From Streptococcus mitis B6 (lineage in GTDB: Bacteria; Bacillota; Bacilli; Lactobacillales; Streptococcaceae): DNA of 64,000 nt. Made by a program: the position numbers and the translations under genes. Of this stretch, positions 59,321 through 64,000 are shown in pieces (within the stretch, counting starts at the first letter, position 1; each line of letters opens with the position of its first letter). A model generated the notes under the pieces. The model ran no database searches. It worked only from the letters and a program-made list of their open reading frames with translations, and had not been told where the DNA came from. The stretch is from positions 1,798,001 to 1,862,000 of the forward strand of contig NC_013853.1 of NCBI RefSeq assembly GCF_000027165.1, written 5' to 3'.

Positions 59321-59467
59321 TGATTTCTGTCCATTTTATCATCCTCATTTTAGTAAAAAATCTTAGGGTGCTTTGAGTTATGAGTACATTATACACTGGT
59401 AAACTCCAATTTATCTTCTCTGTTCCTCAACTGTCTATTTTTGATCCTGAATTGTTATTTGAAAAGC

Positions 59468-59493
59468 AAAAATCCACCCCGAAGGATGGATTG
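59468..59493 (-). terminator. pheST operon terminator
   Basis: Minus strand AATCCATCC, TTCGG, GGTGGATT then TTTGC, a few bases after the pheT stop. Confidence 0.85.
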
Positions 59494-59498
59494 ATGAG

Positions 59499-61904
59499 TT
59501 AACGTACTTCTGCATTCACTTTTTCTTCGAGTGATACTTGGATTTTTTCCATATAGCGTGCGACTTCTTCGTCCGTTAAGCTGTCTTCTGGATTTTGGAA
59601 GGTCAAGCTATAGGCCATTGACTTCATACCAAGTCCCAATTTTTCACCTGAGAAGACGTCAAAGAGTTTGATATCTGTCAAACGTTTCACGCCGGCAGCT
59701 TGGATCGCGTCCACAACTTCTTGATGAGTGACTTCTGCCTTGAGGAGTAGAGCCACGTCACGGCTGACTGCTGGGAATTTGGTGATTTCCACAAATGGAG
59801 CAGCTGGCTGAAGCGCTGCTTCGATGGCTGAAAGGTTGAGCTCCGCTACATAAGTTTCTGGAATATCGTAGGCCTTAGCAGTAACTGGGTGTACTTGACC
59901 AAGGAAACCAAGAACTTGGTCACCGAGTGAAATGACTGCTGTACGACCTGGATGAAGACTAGCAATTTCAGATGTTGCTGTATAAGTTACTTGGAGTCCC
60001 AAACGAGTAAAGAGCGCTTCTAGGATTCCCTTAGCATAGAAGAAATCAACTGGAACTGCTGCTGTTTGGAAATCTTTTTCAGCAACCAAGCCTGTCAAGG
60101 CAAAGGCAAAGCTGTTGATCTCATTTGGAAGTTCTTCTTTTGGATTGCCAGTTTGTTCAAAGACTTTTCCAATCTCATAAAGGGCCAAGTTTTTGTTCTT
60201 ACGAGCCACGTTGTAAGCAACTGTATCTAGGATACCTGAGATCATATTTTGACGGAGGACAGAACGGTCCACTGTCATTGGCCACATGAGTTCAGTAAGG
60301 TTACTTGGTTGAGCCGTAAACTCAACTGCTTTTTCAGGAGTTGTTAGAGCGTAGGTGATAATTTCTGTCAAACCTGCTCCTTCAGCAATGGTACGAACTT
60401 GACGGCGGAGTTTTTGTGTCACAGTCAATTCACCAGCTGTACCGTCATCTTTTGGAAGGCTGGTTGGCAAGCGGTCATATCCATAGATACGAGCGATTTC
60501 TTCAAAGAGGTCTGCCTCGATTGTGATATCCCAACGACGACGTGGGACGCTGACTGTAAAGCTATCTGCATTTCCAGAAAGGCCAAAGCCAAGACGACGG
60601 AAAACATCTTCGACATCAGCGTATGAAAGCTCAGTTCCGAGGACACGGTTAACATCGGCAAGAGTTGAAGAAACTTCCACATCGGAAGTATCAAGCTCAC
60701 CCGCTGAAACGCTACCCTTACGCACAGTCGCACCTGCAAGTTCTGCAATCATGCTAGCTGCCGCATCAAGGGCTTCGTTAACAGTTGCCACATTGATACC
60801 TTTTTCAAAGCGAGAAGATGACTCAGAACGAAGGTTAAGACGACCACTTGTCTTACGGATAGATTTGCCATTGAAAACAGCAGCTTCAAGGACAACACGA
60901 CTAGTTTTTTCAGAAATTTCTGTTGCTTGACCACCCATAACACCGGCAAGGGCTACTGGCTTGTCAGCGACAGTGATGACTAGGTCATTTGTTTCCAAGT
61001 CACGTTCTTCACCATCTAAAGTCACCAATTTTTCACCAGCACGCGCTACACGTACACGGATATCACTCCCTTCAAAGGTATCCAAGTCAAAAGCATGCAT
61101 TGGTTGACCAAAGTAAAGCAGGATGTAGTTTGTCACGTCCACAACGTTATTAATAGGACGGATACCTTCATTCATAAGAAGGTTTTGCAACCATTGTGGG
61201 CTTGGTGCGATAGTCACATTGTCCAAGATACGAGCTGCATAGTAAGGCGCCTTGTCTGTCTCAATGCCCACAGAAAGAGCATCTGCTGCAGCTTGGTCCG
61301 TTTCTGTTAAACTAAATTCTTTAAAATTGACCGCCTTGTCATAGATAGCTGCCACTTCGTGAGCCACTCCACGCATAGAAAGGGCATCTGCACGGTTTGG
61401 TGTGATAGACAGTTCGATGATTTCATCATCCAAGTCTAGATATGAGAAGACTTCATCCCCAGGAACGGCATTTTCTGGCAAGATTTGGATGCCATCTGCG
61501 AATTCCTTAGGTACAACTGAGTCAGAAATTCCCAATTCGCCAAGCGAACAGATCATTCCAAGTGACTCTAAACCACGGATTTTTCCTTTTTTGATTTTGT
61601 AGTTATCAGCGATGCGAGCTCCTGGAAGAGCCACCATAATCTTGATACCAGCACGCACATTTGGGGCACCACAAACGATTTGACGGGCTTCTTCTTCGCC
61701 AACGTTAACCTGACAAACATGGAGGTGAGTTTCTGGCACATCTTCGCAAGACAAGACCTCACCGACGACAATTTTTGAGAGACCAGCAGCCGGTGATTCG
61801 ACACCTTCTACCTCGATCCCTGTAGTTGACATTTTTTCAGCCAACTCTTGTGATGGCACATCAATGTCCACCAATTCTTTTAACCATTTATAAGATACAA
61901 GCAT
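59499..61904 (-). CDS. pheT: phenylalanyl-tRNA synthetase beta subunit
   Basis: This is the beta chain of the alpha2-beta2 enzyme that charges tRNA-Phe. The 801-residue protein carries an N-terminal EMAP-like tRNA-binding domain (about 40-150), B3/B4 editing domain (about 210-370), B5, a catalytic-like core and a C-terminal FDX-ACB anticodon-binding domain. It follows pheS and a broken GNAT gene and shares the T-box leader. Confidence 0.97.
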   Translation of the reverse strand: MLVSYKWLKELVDIDVPSQELAEKMSTTGIEVEGVESPAAGLSKIVVGEVLSCEDVPETHLHVCQVNVGEEEARQIVCGAPNVRAGIKIMVALPGARIADNYKIKKGKIRGLESLGMICSLGELGISDSVVPKEFADGIQILPENAVPGDEVFSYLDLDDEIIELSITPNRADALSMRGVAHEVAAIYDKAVNFKEFSLTETDQAAADALSVGIETDKAPYYAARILDNVTIAPSPQWLQNLLMNEGIRPINNVVDVTNYILLYFGQPMHAFDLDTFEGSDIRVRVARAGEKLVTLDGEERDLETNDLVITVADKPVALAGVMGGQATEISEKTSRVVLEAAVFNGKSIRKTSGRLNLRSESSSRFEKGINVATVNEALDAAASMIAELAGATVRKGSVSAGELDTSDVEVSSTLADVNRVLGTELSYADVEDVFRRLGFGLSGNADSFTVSVPRRRWDITIEADLFEEIARIYGYDRLPTSLPKDDGTAGELTVTQKLRRQVRTIAEGAGLTEIITYALTTPEKAVEFTAQPSNLTELMWPMTVDRSVLRQNMISGILDTVAYNVARKNKNLALYEIGKVFEQTGNPKEELPNEINSFAFALTGLVAEKDFQTAAVPVDFFYAKGILEALFTRLGLQVTYTATSEIASLHPGRTAVISLGDQVLGFLGQVHPVTAKAYDIPETYVAELNLSAIEAALQPAAPFVEITKFPAVSRDVALLLKAEVTHQEVVDAIQAAGVKRLTDIKLFDVFSGEKLGLGMKSMAYSLTFQNPEDSLTDEEVARYMEKIQVSLEEKVNAEVR

Positions 61905-61980
61905 AATTTAGTTTTCCAGAATGACAGTTGTCACTCTAGTTCTTTTCCTTTCCTATCATTTCAATAGAAGAATCATCTTC

Positions 61981-62490
61981 TTACCTTAATTTCTTTCTCA
62001 GTAACCAATCCGTATCTACTTTTTGACCAACCATAAAATGATGTTGGCTAAATTTTTCAAAACCATATCGATTATAAAATGCTTGAGCTTTTGTATTATG
62101 TTCCCAAACACCTAGTCAAGCCCAGGAAAAACTATTTTTTGTAGCAAGTTCAAGAGCAAATTCAAACAGTTGCTTACCGAATCCAAATCCTTGGAATTTT
62201 TGTAGCACATAGAGGCGTTGAATTTCAAAAGCATCCTCTAATTCTCTCTCAGTTTGGGCACTTCCCCAGTTAACTTTGAGAAAACCGGCTATCTCCTCTT
62301 CATGCATAATGAAATAGGTTTCAGAGTCAGGATTTTCCAACTCAGTTAACAAAGTTCTCAGACTATAAGCCTCTTCAAAGTATTCCTGTAACTGCTCTTC
62401 CGTATTATCATAAGCAAATGTTTCACGAAAGGTTTGTTTGGCAATTTTAGCCAACACCTCAACATCTGCCATTTCTACTTTTCTAATCAT
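61981..62490 (-). pseudogene. GNAT acetyltransferase between pheS and pheT, nonsense mutation
   Basis: The ATG at 62490 opens a GNAT protein (acetyl-CoA loop QKFQGFGFGKQLFEFAL) that meets TGA after NSFSWA at residue 124. In the same frame it continues LGVWEHNTKAQAFYNRYGFE to the TAA at 61983-61981, 169 codons in all. Conserved relatives have Trp at the stop position, so a single TGG to TGA change is the likely lesion. Loss of the final strands should inactivate the enzyme. The start overlaps the pheS stop. Confidence 0.88.
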
Positions 62491-63536
62491 TATTTAAACT
62501 GTTCTGAGAAGCGGATATCTCCTTGGTAGAAGCCACGAATATCGTTGATTCCGTAACGGAGCATAGCTACACGCTCTTGCCCAAGACCAAAGGCAAATCC
62601 AGAGTAAACAGTCGCATCGATACCACTCATTTCAAGGACACGTGGGTGAACCATACCGGCACCCATAATCTCGATCCAACCAGTCTTCTTACAGACATTA
62701 CATCCCGCTCTACAACATTTGAAGCAAGAAACGTCCACTTCAACCGATGGCTCTGTGAATGGGAAGTAAGATGGACGCAAACGAATTTGACGCTCTTCAC
62801 CGAACATTTTTTGCACAATCAACTGAAGGGTTCCTTGAAGGTCTGCCATAGAGATATTTTTCCCAACTACCAAGCCTTCGATTTGGTGGAACTGGTGACT
62901 GTGGGTCGCATCGTCTGTGTCACGACGGAAGACACGCCCTGGTGAGATCATTTTCAAAGGACCTTTAGAAAAATCATGGGCATCCATAGCACGCGCTTGA
63001 ACTGGAGACGTGTGAGTACGGAGCAAGATCTCTTCTGTGATATAGAAAGTATCCTGCATATCACGAGCCGGATGATCTTTGGGAAGGTTCATACGCTCAA
63101 AGTTATAGTAGTCTTGCTCTACTTCAAAACCATCCACGACTTGGTAACCCATCCCAATGAAAATATCTTCGATTTCTTCACTGGTTTGTGTGAGGACATG
63201 ACGGTGACCCGTCGCAACTGGACGACCTGGAAGCGTCACATCGATACTCTCGCTAGCCAGTTGAGCCGCGACTTTCTTTTCTTCCAAGAGCTTAGCTGTT
63301 TCTTCAAAGGCTGCTGTCAAGACATCACGAGCTTCATTGACGTGTTTCCCAATGATTGGACGCATCTCTGCAGAGACATCTTTCATCCCTTTGAGGATTT
63401 CAGTGAGCGAACCCTTTTTACCAAGGACAGAGACACGCAAATCTTGCATCTCTTTTTCATTTTCAGCAGTAATCTGCTTCAAGCTAGCCAGCGTTTCTTC
63501 GCGAAGCGCTTTTAATTGTTCTTCAATAGTTGACAT
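62490..63536 (-). CDS. pheS: phenylalanyl-tRNA synthetase alpha subunit
   Basis: This is the catalytic chain of PheRS. The ATG at 63536 gives 348 residues starting [20 protein letters not shown], an N-terminal coiled coil (1-85), then the class II core with motif 2 [19 protein letters not shown] and motif 3 [14 protein letters not shown] four-Cys segment ([12 protein letters not shown]) matches the usual streptococcal insertion. A longer upstream reading frame runs into the T-box leader and is not coding. Confidence 0.97.
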   Translation of the reverse strand: MSTIEEQLKALREETLASLKQITAENEKEMQDLRVSVLGKKGSLTEILKGMKDVSAEMRPIIGKHVNEARDVLTAAFEETAKLLEEKKVAAQLASESIDVTLPGRPVATGHRHVLTQTSEEIEDIFIGMGYQVVDGFEVEQDYYNFERMNLPKDHPARDMQDTFYITEEILLRTHTSPVQARAMDAHDFSKGPLKMISPGRVFRRDTDDATHSHQFHQIEGLVVGKNISMADLQGTLQLIVQKMFGEERQIRLRPSYFPFTEPSVEVDVSCFKCCRAGCNVCKKTGWIEIMGAGMVHPRVLEMSGIDATVYSGFAFGLGQERVAMLRYGINDIRGFYQGDIRFSEQFK

Positions 63537-63540
63537 AATT

Positions 63541-63765
63541 CCTCCATCAGTCGCTCGTAGATAAAAAGAAAACCACATGCCAAAAACTCCACTCGGAGCG
63601 TTGACACGCGGTACCATCCGTTTTCATCTGACAAGTCAGACCTTCATTTCTAAATCCATGCGCAAGTGAATTCACCCAGCTTTCATATAGAGAGCTTGCA
63701 GTCACGGCTCTCCTCCCTGATATACTTCCCTTGAGTTACTAGTCTTGCGGATTCCTATTCAATTA
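63541..63765 (-). promoter_or_regulatory. T-box leader of the pheS operon (Phe)
   Basis: The minus-strand leader has the T-box sequence ATGGTACCGCG (63617-63607), an upstream specifier region GTGAATTCAC with TTC (Phe) at 63670-63668, an AGGGAGGAGAG-type element, and a competing terminator CTCCGAGTGGAG plus TTTTT (about 63600-63580). Uncharged tRNA-Phe would stabilise the antiterminator and raise pheST expression. Confidence 0.93.
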
Positions 63766-63806
63766 CTACTTAGTTTATCAGATTTTTAGTTAAAAAACAA
63801 GTTAGA

Positions 63807-64000
63807 TTAGACTAATTTCAGTATAAAACTCGTTCCTTTTTCCGTTGCTCCATCTTCCACAAATCCAAGCGACTTGAAACACCTCCTAGAAGCATGATTG
63901 TAGGTATAGATTTCCTTGACTTTCAATTCTTTCCACCCTTTTACTCGAGCCAATTCAATCAAAGTACTTAGAACCTTTTTCCCAAGCCCTAGATGTTGAT
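63807..64000 (-). CDS. GNAT-family acetyltransferase, C-terminal part only
   Basis: The reverse strand from the window edge reads QHLGLGKKVLSTLIELARVK and ends FVEDGATEKGTSFILKLV with TAA at 63809-63807. The GLGKKVL loop and the NHASRRCFKSLGF segment are the acetyl-CoA-binding and C-terminal GNAT motifs. The N-terminus lies outside the window. It ends just upstream of the T-box leader. Confidence 0.8.
   Translation of the reverse strand, partial: QHLGLGKKVLSTLIELARVKGWKELKVKEIYTYNHASRRCFKSLGFVEDGATEKGTSFILKLV

Noticed and set aside
63541..63617. N-terminal extension of pheS upstream of 63536
   Set aside because: The extension would translate the T-box antiterminator and terminator. The MSTIEEQL start has its own GGAGG site.

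Overview
The window reads as a chromosomal segment of a mitis-group Streptococcus, closest to S. mitis, S. pneumoniae or S. pseudopneumoniae. Support comes from pneumococcus-type genes and order (mvaK1-mvaD-mvaK2-fni, ritR-gnd-mapZ-rnpB-gpsB-recU-pbp1A, dexB-luxS-clpL-mraY-pbp2X-ftsL-rsmH), a choline-binding protein and dispersed BOX repeats. Two things argue against a standard pneumococcus: pheST sits next to rplM-rpsI, and no hyaluronidase/regR block lies beside the glutathione peroxidase gene. This species call rests on recalled gene order, not on an alignment.

1-14.4 kb is housekeeping: partial liaF, the mevalonate operon, a choline-binding protein, ritR/gnd, mapZ, an rRNA methyltransferase, RNase P RNA, gpsB, ypsA, recU and pbp1A. 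14.5-22 kb is the aliA-dexB interval where pneumococci carry capsule genes. Here it holds only glf, an aliB-like pseudogene with two stops, and BOX repeats, so it is a null capsule locus. 22-28.4 kb holds a DUF1846 gene, luxS, a group II intron inserted behind the clpL terminator, and clpL. The clpL promoter with its CtsR-type operator is duplicated around a BOX element. 29-33.5 kb is the mraY-pbp2X-ftsL-rsmH division operon. Both pbp1A and pbp2X carry residues that are hallmarks of beta-lactam-resistant mosaic alleles.

33.6-40.6 kb holds an XRE/membrane-protein/gpo operon, a Tn5252-like SOS operon (HdiR-type repressor, UmuC polymerase, YolD-like and DUF5960-like proteins) and a frameshifted peptide transporter gene.

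40.8-54.6 kb is a tandem array of three integrated elements in the 3' end of rpsI. Four copies of a ~50 bp att sequence, each encoding the last residues of S9, delimit element A (DUF4143 ATPase, dead integrase), element B (HxlR regulator, MFS efflux pump, dead XRE and integrase) and element C. Element C is apparently intact: consensus promoter, three unrecognised ORFs, FtsK/TcpA-like ATPase, two metallophosphoesterases, a strongly folded intergenic structure, HUH Rep, excisionase and tyrosine integrase. It looks like an integrative mobilizable element and is the most likely place for undescribed biology.

54.6-64 kb holds rpsI-rplM, a complete IS30-family element, an ABC-2 exporter, and pheS-(GNAT pseudogene)-pheT behind a Phe T-box leader. 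No tRNA, rRNA or CRISPR array was seen.
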